A DNA stretch of 64,000 nucleotides. Origin: M3007 sp964539805. GTDB lineage: Bacteria; Bacteroidota; Bacteroidia; Chitinophagales; Saprospiraceae. Every line of letters starts with the position of its first letter. Position 1 is the first letter of the stretch. Below the pieces are notes generated by a model that ran no database searches, was not told the DNA's origin, and saw nothing but the letters and a program-made list of their open reading frames with translations. Position numbers and translations under genes: made by a program. Positions 34,603 through 44,700 of the stretch are shown here, piece by piece. Where the stretch lies: the NCBI GenBank assembly GCA_964539805.1, contig CAZIKN010000001.1, positions 84,750 to 148,749 on the forward strand, read 5' to 3'.

Positions 34603-37600
34603 ATGCACCAGTTCAAGCTTCAGCATTTTTCAATTCTTTTGCTGTATATTATCACCCCTATTGTTTTTTTTGCATGTCAAAATACAGCATCAAACGCTGA
34701 TTTCTCACCTGCTAACCCGGTAAAAAAGGCAACAGCTGCTACAACCCAGTTTGAGTTGCTTGCTCCCGAGCGTACAGGTATTCAATTTGTACCAAGTATA
34801 ACAGATGAGTACCGTTATAATTTTATAGCAGATCCATATATTTATAACGGTGGCGGCGTCGGGATACTGGATGTTAACAATGACGGCTTGCAAGATTTGT
34901 TCTTTACTGCCAGATTGCAGCCATGCCGGTTGTACCTGAACAAAGGGGGAATGCATTTTGAAGATATCAGCGAAAAAGCGGGCCTGAGCAAGCATATTGG
35001 CCTTAAAACGGGCATTGTCATAGTGGACATCAATGCGGATGGCTGGCAGGATGTGTATGTTACGCGCACCTGGTTTGAGCCTATACCTGAAAGGCGTAAC
35101 TTGCTGTTTATCAACAATAAGGATAATACTTTTAGCGAACAGGCTGCCGCCTATGGCTTAGATGACATTTCCGCATCCCAGCATGCCAATTTCTTTGATT
35201 ACGATGGCGACGGGGATTTGGACTGTTATGTGTTGAACCATCCCACGGATTTTAAAACCATGAACAATTTGGATTACTCGGCAGGAAACGCAGCGGTTCA
35301 GCCTCCCAGAAACGAATATGAAAGTGATCGTTTGTTCCAAAACAATGGCCCTGCCCTACCCCACTTTACCGATATAAGCCAAAAGGCAGGTATATACAAT
35401 CGCGCTTATGGTTTGAGTACTCTTTTCACCGATTTTGATGCAGATGGCCGCTCCGAATTGTTCGTGGGCAATGATTTTGTAATGCCCGATTTCTTATACC
35501 AAAGTGGCGCTGACAATAAATTCATCAATTTAGCCACATTGGAAAGTAGAAATCTCTTTCGCCACAGTTCCAATCACACCATGGGCGCGGATGCCGCCGA
35601 CCTTAACCGAGATGGTCTGCCAGATCTGGTCACTTTGGATATGCTGGCCGAACCCTGGGGGCGCCGACAACGCCTTATGAGCACCATGCAACTGCCCCGT
35701 GACCGCCAAATGCAGGCACAGGGCTACGGACGACAGGTGATGCGCAATGTATTGCAACTCTCTGATGGACCCGGAAATATGAGCGAACTGGGCCAGTTGG
35801 CCGGCATTGCGGCAACCGATTGGAGCTGGGCACCCCTCATTGCTGATTTTGACAACGATGGCTGGCGGGACATATTTATTTCCAATGGCATCAAACGCGA
35901 CCTGAACGACCTCGATTTTTTCCTGTACACAGCCGACAGCATCAACAAAACCGGAGGAGTGAATGAAAAACGCTTTGCCTCTTTTGAAGACTATGTCAAA
36001 TTGATGCCCTCTCATCCCGTTCACAATTATATGTTTCAAAACACAGGAAGCTTGCCCTACGCAGATGTTTCGGACAGTTGGGGATTTACCCAAAAGGGAT
36101 TTAGCAACGGTGCAGCATACGCCGACTTAGACAACGACGGCGATCTTGACCTGATTACCAACAATTTAGAAGCTGCCCCGAGCTTGTATGAAAATAAAGC
36201 GACGAACTTCAACACCAACCATTGGCTACAGATAAAATGCAAGGGCACTGCACTCAACCCGATGGGGATTGGTGCAAAGATTCGGGTATATGTATCTGAC
36301 AATGAAGGCAATATGAGCTCTATTTTCACACAGGACATGACCAATATTCGCGGGTTTTATTCCTCTGTGGAACCCATTTTCCAAATTGGATTAGGCTCGT
36401 TCTCCAGCGTAAAAAGGATTGAAATAGATTGGTTCGAAGGACGCTGCCAGATATTGGAAAATGTAGCAGCCAACCAACGTGTTACCTTGGATATCAGTGC
36501 CGCAAGCGCTGGCCATTGCCCCAACTCCAATTCAACACAAAAAACTGTTTTTCAGGATATTACACAACAATCCGGCCTGAATTTCAAACACATTGAAAAT
36601 GAATTTGAAGATTTTGACCGTGAAAAACTGCTCCCCTATCGCCTTTCTCGCAGGGGGCCTTGCATGGCGCAGGGGGATTGGAACGGCGATGGTTTGGAAG
36701 ATCTGTTTGTAGGAGGCGCATCAGGGCAAGCAGGTGGCTTGTTTTTACAAAAAAAAGAGGGTAACTTCCAAAAAACAAACCAAGTGGCGCTAGAAAAAGA
36801 CAAGGCTCACGAAGATACCGGAGCTGTTGCTTTTGATGCCGACAAAGACGGCGATCTCGATCTTTTAGTACTCAGTGGCGGCAATGAAGCACCTGCCAAT
36901 TCATCCGTTTATCAGGATCGGCTTTACCTAAACGATGGAAAAGGCCAATTTATTCGTGCGGAAAAAAACCTTCCAACAGAAACAAAATCAGGCACTTGTG
37001 CTGCTGCACACGACTATGATGGCGATGGCTGGACAGATTTATTTATTGGGAATGGTGCTGTACCGGGACGCTATCCCGAAGCCGCCGGAAATACCGTCTG
37101 GAAAAACGAACAAGGTGTTTTTAAGGATGTCACCAACGCCGTTGCACCTGAATATGCCAAGGCAGGCTTGCTCACAGACCTCAGCGTAGGTGATTTTGAC
37201 GGCGATGGAAGCCAGGAATTGGTTATCTGCGGGGATTGGCTGCCTATTGGTTTTTATACCATAAAAGAGGGTAAAATTCAGCCAAAACTGACCATTCCGC
37301 AATCTTCGGGCTGGTGGAATTGTCTCCTTGCGACCGACATGGATGCTGATGGCGACCTCGATCTGGTGGCTGGCAATGAGGGCCGAAACACCCGCCTTCA
37401 AGCCTCCGCTGCTGCCCCGTTGCGCCTCTGGGCCAAGGATTTTGACCAGAACGCCAGTATAGACCCCATACTTTGTATAGCAGATCAAGGGAAATACCGC
37501 CCTGTGGCCCAAAGGGATTTGCTGGTGTCCCAAATGCCTTTTGTAAAGAAAAAATTTCCCCGTTACAATGCTTATGCCCAAGCCTCAATAACGGATATAG

Positions 37601-38022
37601 TGCCGGAAAAAGACTTGGAAAAGGCCATCTCTTTGTCAGCACAAACCTTTGACTCCCAATGGTTTGAAAACAAAGGGAATGGCTGGGAAGCCCATGTTTT
37701 CCCCTGGCAATTGCAGCTAGCCCCAATCCATGACTGCTTAATGACCGATTTTAACCAAGACGGGAAAAAAGATTTGCTGGCCATCGGCAATGATTATGGC
37801 CCTGATATTGAAACTTATCGCCATGATGCCTTCAATGGTTGCTTGCTGCTGGGGCAGGGCAACGGATCGTTTTTGCCAATCCCTGCGGCACAAAGTGGTT
37901 TTTTGGCCAACAGGGATGCGCGGCGCATGGCTATGATTACGGGAAAAGGTGGCGCAAGTTGGATCCTCGTAGGCAATAACAACGACAACATACAAATTTT
38001 TAAGCATAAATATGAAAATTGA
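34603..38022 (+). CDS. CRTAC1-like FG-GAP/VCBS repeat lipoprotein with ASPIC/UnbV domain
   Basis: A 1139-residue surface-type lipoprotein; the lipobox is VFFAC with Cys25. FG-GAP blades (DVNNDGLQDLFF, DYDGDGDLDCYVL, DFDADGRSELFVGN, DLDNDGDLDLITNN), each carrying a calcium-binding DxDxDG-like loop, fill residues 80-535. An ASPIC/UnbV domain covers about 555-631 (GAKIRVYVSDNEG, RIEIDWFEGR). A second propeller follows at 640-1139. Such proteins are common in Bacteroidota, often beside carbohydrate-use genes; their ligand is unknown. No SusC/SusD pair is adjacent here. The last 11 bases overlap the methyltransferase gene. Confidence 0.92.
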   Translation: MHQFKLQHFSILLLYIITPIVFFACQNTASNADFSPANPVKKATAATTQFELLAPERTGIQFVPSITDEYRYNFIADPYIYNGGGVGILDVNNDGLQDLFFTARLQPCRLYLNKGGMHFEDISEKAGLSKHIGLKTGIVIVDINADGWQDVYVTRTWFEPIPERRNLLFINNKDNTFSEQAAAYGLDDISASQHANFFDYDGDGDLDCYVLNHPTDFKTMNNLDYSAGNAAVQPPRNEYESDRLFQNNGPALPHFTDISQKAGIYNRAYGLSTLFTDFDADGRSELFVGNDFVMPDFLYQSGADNKFINLATLESRNLFRHSSNHTMGADAADLNRDGLPDLVTLDMLAEPWGRRQRLMSTMQLPRDRQMQAQGYGRQVMRNVLQLSDGPGNMSELGQLAGIAATDWSWAPLIADFDNDGWRDIFISNGIKRDLNDLDFFLYTADSINKTGGVNEKRFASFEDYVKLMPSHPVHNYMFQNTGSLPYADVSDSWGFTQKGFSNGAAYADLDNDGDLDLITNNLEAAPSLYENKATNFNTNHWLQIKCKGTALNPMGIGAKIRVYVSDNEGNMSSIFTQDMTNIRGFYSSVEPIFQIGLGSFSSVKRIEIDWFEGRCQILENVAANQRVTLDISAASAGHCPNSNSTQKTVFQDITQQSGLNFKHIENEFEDFDREKLLPYRLSRRGPCMAQGDWNGDGLEDLFVGGASGQAGGLFLQKKEGNFQKTNQVALEKDKAHEDTGAVAFDADKDGDLDLLVLSGGNEAPANSSVYQDRLYLNDGKGQFIRAEKNLPTETKSGTCAAAHDYDGDGWTDLFIGNGAVPGRYPEAAGNTVWKNEQGVFKDVTNAVAPEYAKAGLLTDLSVGDFDGDGSQELVICGDWLPIGFYTIKEGKIQPKLTIPQSSGWWNCLLATDMDADGDLDLVAGNEGRNTRLQASAAAPLRLWAKDFDQNASIDPILCIADQGKYRPVAQRDLLVSQMPFVKKKFPRYNAYAQASITDIVPEKDLEKAISLSAQTFDSQWFENKGNGWEAHVFPWQLQLAPIHDCLMTDFNQDGKKDLLAIGNDYGPDIETYRHDAFNGCLLLGQGNGSFLPIPAAQSGFLANRDARRMAMITGKGGASWILVGNNNDNIQIFKHKYEN

Positions 38023-38773
38023 CAACCCCGCTTTTGATTATGATCGTTTTGGGCAAAAATATTCCGGCCAGCGCCGCACCGACCCGCGCATTGCAGCATA
38101 CGTCATGGCCGCTTTAGGTGATGCCCAAACCATCCTGAACGTGGGGGCCGGCGCAGGCTCCTACGAACCGGAAGACCGTTATGTGGTGGCCGTAGAGCCT
38201 TCGGCAACGATGCGCGCCCAACGTATGGCCAATCAAAAAGTCCCCGCCATCAACGCCAAAGCAGATGCACTTCCGTTTGATGAGGGCGCATTTGATGCCA
38301 CTATGGCCATGGTAACTGTGCACCACTGGCCCGATATGGTCAAAGGATTGAAGGAATTGCGCCGGGTAACAAAAAATCAGGTCGTCATCATGACTTTTGA
38401 CCCAGATGCGCTGGACCTGTTTTGGAATGCCCGGTACTTTCCTGAATTGATCGCTGTAGAAAAGTCTCGCTACCCTACCCTTGATTTTATCTGTCAGGCG
38501 CTGGGTGGCCAAAGTGAAGTGGTGCCTGTGCCCATCCCTTTAGACTGCGTAGATGGCTTTCAGGAGGCTTATTATGGCCGCCCGGAAGCCTTTTTGCAAA
38601 AAGAAGTCCGCATGTCACAATCCGCCTGGGGCTTTTTATCCCCTGAAGTTGAAGCCCGGTTGGTACAAAACCTCGCCGATGAATTGGCTTCCGGGGCATG
38701 GGATCGCAAATACAGCCATTATCGCACACAGCCGACGTTTACCTGTGCCTTGCGTTTGGTTATTGCGCGGTGA
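38012..38773 (+). CDS. Class I SAM-dependent methyltransferase
   Basis: A 253-residue cytoplasmic enzyme with a Rossmann methyltransferase fold. Motif I is ILNVGAGAGSYEP (residues 41-53), followed by the acidic end of strand 2 in VVAVEPS and the motif ADALPFDEGAFDATMAMVTVHHW. It is closest to the UbiE/Methyltransf_11 group, but the substrate is not predictable. Its ATG lies 11 bases inside the upstream lipoprotein gene, which suggests translational coupling, though the two functions do not obviously belong together. The gene meets the minus-strand OmpA gene almost end to end (2 bases between). Confidence 0.9.
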   Translation: MKIDNPAFDYDRFGQKYSGQRRTDPRIAAYVMAALGDAQTILNVGAGAGSYEPEDRYVVAVEPSATMRAQRMANQKVPAINAKADALPFDEGAFDATMAMVTVHHWPDMVKGLKELRRVTKNQVVIMTFDPDALDLFWNARYFPELIAVEKSRYPTLDFICQALGGQSEVVPVPIPLDCVDGFQEAYYGRPEAFLQKEVRMSQSAWGFLSPEVEARLVQNLADELASGAWDRKYSHYRTQPTFTCALRLVIAR

Positions 38774-38775
38774 AC

Positions 38776-39885
38776 TCACTCTGTGATTTTTATTTCTACC
38801 CGTCTGTTTTGTTCCTGCTCTTTGCCTGACACAGCATTGGGAAACAGCATATGATTGTTTTTATAGCCAATAGTACTCATCCGAAGGCTGTCAATACCAT
38901 TTTGAACTAAATACGAAAATACGGTCTCGGCACGCTGTTGTGATAATCCCTGCTTCCACATCGGCTCCTTTTCCATAACGTATTGCTCAGGGGTCAGGCC
39001 TTTCATTTTGGGGTACTGCATGCCCTTGGGGTATGGCACATTGACATGGCCGCCTATTTCTATTTTCAGTTTTGGGTTTAACTGCATAAATTTCAACACT
39101 TTAGGCAACTCTCCTTCCGAAGATTTCAGCAAAATGGCCGCATCGCCAACAAAAAACAGATCACGCAACACCGCTTTTGCGCCCACTTTGGCAGGCGGAA
39201 GTTCGATATTGGGCGACAACTTGTATTTTGCATATAATTCGGGACTGCCCAGTACTTTTAGGGCAAAGGACTCAAAGAAAAAATCCTTAGCCACGGCCTC
39301 TATTTTGACCACCGTATCCTTGGGCAAACGAACGCGGTAATGTCCCGAAGTATCTGTTTGCACGGAATCTTTGCGCGTTTTGTTCCGGAAACTCACCCAG
39401 GACTGCACACCATTGCCCGTGCTTTTATCCGTAACACGCCCGCTCAGGGTGGCCATGGGCACGGTACGCGCGACTTCTACGGTGGCCCTTCGGTTCCGTT
39501 GGCGGCCTTCCTCGGTGGCATTTGTTGCTGCGGGCCGACGCTCACCAAAGGTTTTTACATCTATAATAGTAGCAGCGGGTATGCCCTGTTTCTGAAGGTA
39601 CTGGCTCACAGCTGCGGCCCTGTTGCGCGCCAATACCTCATTGCGATCCGTTTGACCAACGGAATCGGTATGTGCGGTAATGCGCACCGCTTTGGCCGTA
39701 CTGATTTGGTTAAACAGGCGCACGATTTCGTCAAGGGTAGATATAGCGGCTCTATCCAAATCGTATTTGCCCGTTGCAAAATAAATTTCTGACGCTTGTG
39801 AGTTGTACAAAGAATCAAAGACAGATTGGGCTGGCAAAAGCATGGCGCGGCACGCAAGCAAAAGAAACAATATGGGATGCTTCAT
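38776..39885 (-). CDS. Double OmpA-domain protein
   Basis: A 369-residue exported protein (signal peptide, cleavage near LLPAQ). It has two peptidoglycan-binding OmpA-like domains. The first covers about 30-140 (IYFATGKYDLDRAA, ITAHTDSVGQTDRNEVLARNR, FGERRPAATNATEEGR, NRRATVEV). The second, about 235-369, is atypical: RDLFFVGDAAILLKSSEGELPKVLKFMQ shown as its LFFVGDAAILL start, IEIGGHVNVPYPKG and a final NRRVEIKITE. Between them is a carboxypeptidase-regulatory-like domain (SGRVTDKSTGNGVQSWVSF). Two OmpA domains on one chain is unusual and might bridge peptidoglycan strands or act as a homodimer-like unit. Repeated gtgataat motifs precede the gene. Confidence 0.86.
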   Translation of the reverse strand: MKHPILFLLLACRAMLLPAQSVFDSLYNSQASEIYFATGKYDLDRAAISTLDEIVRLFNQISTAKAVRITAHTDSVGQTDRNEVLARNRAAAVSQYLQKQGIPAATIIDVKTFGERRPAATNATEEGRQRNRRATVEVARTVPMATLSGRVTDKSTGNGVQSWVSFRNKTRKDSVQTDTSGHYRVRLPKDTVVKIEAVAKDFFFESFALKVLGSPELYAKYKLSPNIELPPAKVGAKAVLRDLFFVGDAAILLKSSEGELPKVLKFMQLNPKLKIEIGGHVNVPYPKGMQYPKMKGLTPEQYVMEKEPMWKQGLSQQRAETVFSYLVQNGIDSLRMSTIGYKNNHMLFPNAVSGKEQEQNRRVEIKITE

Positions 39886-39892
39886 AGGGAAT

Positions 39893-39942
39893 GTGATAAT
39901 TTATGAAATGTGATAATGTGATAATTTATAAAATGTGATGAT
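39893..39942. repeat. Short gtgataat repeat cluster
   Basis: Three exact gtgataat copies (39893-39900, 39910-39917, 39918-39925) and one variant (39935-39942) lie just upstream of the double-OmpA gene. The 14-mer gggaatgtgataat at 39887-39900 recurs exactly at 1565-1578, at another intergenic site. Confidence 0.65.
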
Positions 39943-40065
39943 GTATTTGTGCGAAGATAAAGGTGCAATTTAAGCGCTAAATGCTGCACTTAAAACTTGA
40001 TACAAGCCAAATAGGCGACCCAAAATCCCGTTCAGCCACACGTTTTTCCTATTCAGCCAAACTAT

Positions 40066-40097
40066 TTTGCCCCCCCAAAAAAGGGCCTTCACCTTTG
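40066..40097 (+). promoter_or_regulatory. Promoter of the lipocalin-like lipoprotein gene
   Basis: TTTG (40066-40069), a 20-nt spacer and CACCTTTG (40090-40097) fit the Bacteroidota promoter, with C for T at the first base of the -7 box. It lies 39 bases upstream of the ATG at 40137 and supports that start over 39981. Confidence 0.6.
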
Positions 40098-40136
40098 CGA
40101 TACATTAAATTTCACCATCCATTCAACTTTTCGATT

Positions 40137-40550
40137 ATGACAAACCGATTCATGATTTTTGTGCTTTACTGTTTTCTCACCCTGCCTTTTATGGCCTGCA
40201 ACAAAAACAACGGGAACCTCGTATCACCCAATACAGGCAAATGGAAGCTAACGTACTTCTGGGACAAAGAGGACGAAACCAACTACTACACCAATTACAC
40301 TTTTGATTTTGGCAGCAACGGCGCTCTGACAGCAAGCAAAAATGGCCAAAACTGGGCCGGCACTTGGCAAACGGGCATTGATGACAGCAAAGAGAAAATC
40401 ATCCTCGATTTTAACGGTTCCATCCCATCCGAACTGGAAGAATTGGAAGAAGATTGGCTCATCATCAGCATGAAAGACAATTTCATGCACTTCGAACATA
40501 CCAGCGGCGGCAACGGCGATACCGATGTGGTCAAATTTGAAAAAATATAG
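40137..40550 (+). CDS. Small lipoprotein, lipocalin-like
   Basis: A 137-residue lipoprotein with lipobox LPFMAC (Cys21). The start was moved to 40137, where a hydrophobic signal begins (MTNRFMIFVLYCFLTLPFMAC) and which lies just downstream of a promoter. After the lipobox, GKWKLTYFWDKEDE and later beta strands (TYTFDFGSNGALT, WAGTWQTG) resemble lipocalin-like domains often seen in Bacteroidota lipoproteins. No ligand or partner can be inferred. It is followed by a strong terminator, so it is a single-gene unit. Confidence 0.75.
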   Translation: MTNRFMIFVLYCFLTLPFMACNKNNGNLVSPNTGKWKLTYFWDKEDETNYYTNYTFDFGSNGALTASKNGQNWAGTWQTGIDDSKEKIILDFNGSIPSELEELEEDWLIISMKDNFMHFEHTSGGNGDTDVVKFEKI

Positions 40551-40603
40551 GCACAGATGGGGAGACAGCTCAAGCAATGCTCCTTTTCATTTCCCGCTTT
40601 TCA

Positions 40604-40634
40604 GGGCGCGTTTCACCCAACGCGCCCTTTTTTT
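40604..40634 (+). terminator. Intrinsic terminator
   Basis: A 9-bp GC-rich stem gggcgcgtt/aacgcgccc (40604-40612 with 40619-40627) with a 6-base loop is followed by T7, 54 bases after the lipoprotein stop codon. Confidence 0.9.
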
Positions 40635-40998
40635 ACTCATTTATGTTAAAATTTATCACAATATAAAAGACCGTTTTTGGAAAATCAAAAAAAAGTGTCC
40701 AAAAAACGGCAAGCAATTTCAAGGTAAGGAATAACCAAAAACATCAAAAATTACTTTTTTTAACTATGTTTCATCTATCTTCTTGGTATGCTTTTAACAA
40801 AACATTAAAATATATTAAAATTTGTATGCTAAAACCCGTCCAAAATTATTAATTTCAGGCAGCCCACCTTTGCACCGCAATGTTGCTACTGTTGCACATT
40901 AATCATCACCGGATGAAGCCCACAGCGTAAATATGTATAGTGCTTTTTACAAAGTGATCTCATCCCTAAACCGTTTCATTTTTTTAATACTTTTCATT
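40635..40998. other. AT-rich leader region before the second lipoprotein
   Basis: No coding frame of note. It includes a candidate -7 box (40865-40872) and long A/T stretches. The frame that opens at 40933 is an N-terminal extension of the gene starting at 40999. Confidence 0.5.
40865..40872 (+). promoter_or_regulatory. Candidate -7 box of the second lipoprotein gene
   Basis: CACCTTTG followed by CA, 127 bases before the ATG at 40999. It has the same C for T variant as the box at 40090. No TTTG is present at the usual spacing. Confidence 0.4.
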
Positions 40999-41583
40999 AT
41001 GAAAAAATTATTTTTTGTTCCTTTCGTGCTTATGTTACTGTTTGCTGCCTGTTCCAAAGACAGCAACATTATCCCCGCTAACGAAAATGTTTTGAATGCC
41101 CAGGAAGAGCACATTTCGTATGTTGTCCCTTCCACAGATGGTACCACGGATCGCAGCACCTGCAATTTGTATATGAAGATTGCTTTCCGCAAGACAGCAA
41201 CTTACTCAGGGTTAGCGGCAGATCTTTTGCCTTGTAACCGCTTTTTTCGTGTAATGCGTAACAATGGAGGTGTCATTACCCAGATATTTCCTGCAAGCGG
41301 GTATTTCGGTTCAGGGACATCTACTTCAACGGGCAACAATTTGTCACTTGTAGTACCTAACGGCGGTCAATACTATGTAGAGTTTGACACTGTTGTTGAC
41401 CCGACCAATACGTTCAACGAGAATACTTATGTGTTCTTCTCCGACAATATTCTGGTGCAGATTGACCCATTGACCCATGCTGATGTAAGTTGGTCACATC
41501 ATGTCCAAATCGGTCCGGCTGCAACGCCTGATGTTGCGTCATCCAACGCCAATGTGAGTGCTACTTGCGTGGTTACGCCGTAA
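40999..41583 (+). CDS. Lipoprotein of unknown function
   Basis: A 194-residue protein with a lipoprotein signal (MKKLFFVPFVLMLLFAAC, Cys18). The start was chosen at 40999 because the codons from 40933 add a second hydrophobic stretch before the signal. The mature part is rich in Thr, Ser, Asn and beta-strand patterns (YYVEFDTVVDPTNTFNENTYVFF), with two Cys at about 61 and 83. No family is recognised. It ends with CVVTP and is followed by a terminator. Confidence 0.7.
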   Translation: MKKLFFVPFVLMLLFAACSKDSNIIPANENVLNAQEEHISYVVPSTDGTTDRSTCNLYMKIAFRKTATYSGLAADLLPCNRFFRVMRNNGGVITQIFPASGYFGSGTSTSTGNNLSLVVPNGGQYYVEFDTVVDPTNTFNENTYVFFSDNILVQIDPLTHADVSWSHHVQIGPAATPDVASSNANVSATCVVTP

Positions 41584-41618
41584 TAACCCACCATACAACA
41601 GAGCAACACTGCGAAGTG

Positions 41619-41656
41619 AAGGCCATGCCGTTTATACGGTGTGGCCTTCTTTTTTT
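41619..41656 (+). terminator. Intrinsic terminator
   Basis: A 13-bp stem (41619-41631 with 41636-41648, two G-T pairs) with a 4-base loop, followed by ctttttttg, 35 bases after the lipoprotein stop codon. Confidence 0.9.
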
Positions 41657-41721
41657 GCCTATTTCTTGCACAACGCAAATAGGCTGCGTTGCAGACGATA
41701 TATATTGGCTCCTCATTAACG

Positions 41722-41729
41722 TACCTTTG
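41722..41729 (+). promoter_or_regulatory. Candidate -7 box of the surface-protein array
   Basis: TACCTTTG followed by TGG matches TAnnTTTG, 48 bases upstream of the first array gene (41778). No other such box was found in the short gaps between the following genes, so they may form one long transcript. Confidence 0.5.
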
Positions 41730-41777
41730 TGGATTGGTGCCTTCCAAGCACAATTACCTTAAAACAAACAACTAACG

Positions 41778-44700
41778 ATGAGAAGCCTGTTTTTTACCTG
41801 TTTATTTTTGGTGCATTTACCCGTTTTATACGCCCAGTTTGGGAACACGCCAATAATCATCAGCCGCAGCACCAATGCTTCACTCTTCAGCGTAACCCCT
41901 GCCGATCTGGATGATGACGGAGATACCGATATGCTCGCCACCCATGAAAACGCTATTGTTTATTATGAAAATCTGGACGGAAAGGGCACTTTTTCAAATG
42001 ACAGGGTTTGGATGGATGCGGATTTTCAGGTTTTTACCTCTATTTACCTCCGCACAGTGTTCCAGGATTTGGATGCCGATGGCCGGCTCGATGTGGCGGC
42101 TGACCGTTATTGGCGAAAAAACCTTGGGGGCGGCAACTTCGCACCACGCGCCACAGCCTTTAGCAGCAGCCTTGATGCGCTGTGTGATGTAAACGGCGAC
42201 AACTTACCCGATGCCATTAACCATGATGCATCCAAAATATACTGGCAACGCAACCTCGGTAATGGCAGTTTTGCCGCAAGGGTCACCATCAAAAATGCCG
42301 CTTCTGCCAATATTTTTGAGGCCAAAGACCTCAATTTTGATGGCAAAATGGATTTTGTAGTCAATCAGATTAGTGGCTGCTTTTGGTATAAAAACCTGGG
42401 AACCAATCAGTTTGACACCCTTCGGCTGTTGTCGTTCCAGCCCAACAATATCAAGTTTTTGGACATTGACACTGATGGTAAATACGATGTTTTTTCCTCA
42501 GCAGGCAGCTCCATTTATTGGCACGAACTCGAAGCAGATGGAAAATTGTCCCTCATCCAAACCGTTACCACCACTCAATTTGACGGCGGCGCACTCCTCA
42601 TAGGCGACATGAACGCTGACGGATTTGCTGATATTTTTGCAGGCAATACAGGCGGTTCCGCCAATCGGGCACAGTATTTTCCCTTCATTCCGGCTACTGG
42701 CAGATTCTCCGGCACACCAGTTAGCCACAACACGTATCTGATTCGTCATGGTTGGGCGACATTCACCAATATTGACAATGACCCTGAGCCCGATATTTTG
42801 GCTGCTACCACCTATGGCTTTGGTTGGATGAAAAAATTATCGCCCACGCAGTTCTCTGCCGTGTTCAATATCACTCAAAATTTGGGCCTGCCAAAAGCAA
42901 TCGAATCCTCCGACTTTGAAAACGATGGCGATATGGATCTGTTTACCAATGGTTTCGTGTTACGGCATTTGGGCAATGGTAACTACGCAGAAAAAGCCAG
43001 AACAACCTCTTCCGGTAGCCGTACTTTTTATGCTGACCTGGACGGTGATGAACGGAAAGACCTCGCCCGTCCCCTTGGCGATTCCATTTCATGGCGCAAA
43101 AACATGGGCAGCGGACAATACGGGCCTGCGGTTTTGCTGCCCGGCTTGGTTACCTCCTGCAAGCAGATCGGCGGCGGCGACCTCGACCAGGATGGGGATA
43201 TTGACCTTTTTGCAGCCAATGGAACGGACGCCATTGCCGTGAACGCGCGGTTTTATTGGTTTGAAAATGATGGAAAAGGTAATTTCACGGCCCATCTGCT
43301 CGAAACGGACATCCAACTCTGCTCAGGAGCCTTTTCATTAGATGTGAACGAAGATGGCAAATCAGACATGGTTTTGACCTTTTTCAACGGTAAGGCTACT
43401 CGTTGGTACCCCAATCTCGGCAATGGCAATTTTGACACTTACCGCCCACTTTTGGGCAATCTGCCCTCGCCGACAAATGTTAATCAATCAATGGTCACAG
43501 ACCTGGATGCAGATGGGCGCCTTGACTATTTGTATTCCAACCAAATCACCACCCAAAGCAAGGTAGCCTGGTTCCGAAACCTCGGCAACTCAACTTTTGC
43601 GCCAGAGCAATCGCTCGTAACCATGAATCATCAAGGCTCCTATGCAACGCCTTATTTTGCTGTTTTTGATGCCACCTTGGATGGGCTGCCTGACCTCATT
43701 GTTTCTGACAACTATTGGAACCGTTTTCACTTGGTGCCCAGCGCGGGAGGCGGCAAGTTTGGAGCAGGCAAAGTGGTGTTTGATGCAGATGGTTATGGTG
43801 CTTTTTTTGGCGTGGCAGGGCATGATGTGGACGGTGACGGGCGCCTGGATCTCGTATTTGGCAACCGCACGGAGAGCATTAACACACAGGGCTTTTACCA
43901 ACTTTCCTGGCTGGGCAATCTGCACCCAAAGCCGGTGGTGCCATTTTCCGTACATGAAAAATCCGCCACCTGCTCAGATAATCAAACTCCCGCCAATGCC
44001 AATGATGATTTCCTGACTATTTCCCTAAAAATCAAGGGATTGGATAATAGTTCCACCCGGTTTGTCGTGACCGACCTGAACAACAACACCGTGGTTGACA
44101 CCTTTGATTATGACAAAAACATTTCTTTCGTTTTGCCTCCCGGAAGCGCAGGCGATGGAGTCCTGAAAAAATTCAAACTGCAAGACCTCTTGGTAAAAGA
44201 TAGCTTTCTGGTACTGACGTTTGAAAGTGGCAGCCCTTGCTCGGTGTCTGCCCCAACCGAAATATCACTGCTAAACTTCCGGGTAGAATGCCGTGACAAT
44301 AACACGCCCAACAACGCCAAAGATGACAAATTGGTGATATGGTTCACGCCACGGATCATCAATCCGCCTGTTGCAAGTACCCAATTCAACATCAACTCAA
44401 ATCTTGGCTGGCCCATTGACACGGCAAAATTTAATCCGTCGGGTAAATATAATCAAGAAAACTATTTTGAACTGCCCGATGGCAGTGCAGCCGTTGAAGG
44501 CAAACTAATCCTGACTATACAGGATAGCAAAAACTTGACAATAATCAAACATTTTCTCAGTAAAGTACCCGGTACTTGTTCTGGCGCCCCCCTGCCATGT
44601 CCTTTTTCTGTCAATTACCACAGCCAAACTGAAATTGACTCCTTTCCAATCAAATACCCGGGGTGTCGTGTGCTGGAAGGCGACCTCACCCTAAACGAGG

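Noticed and set aside
34603..38022. SusC/SusD-type polysaccharide utilisation locus around the CRTAC1 lipoprotein
   Set aside because: No SusC, SusD or glycoside hydrolase gene is adjacent.
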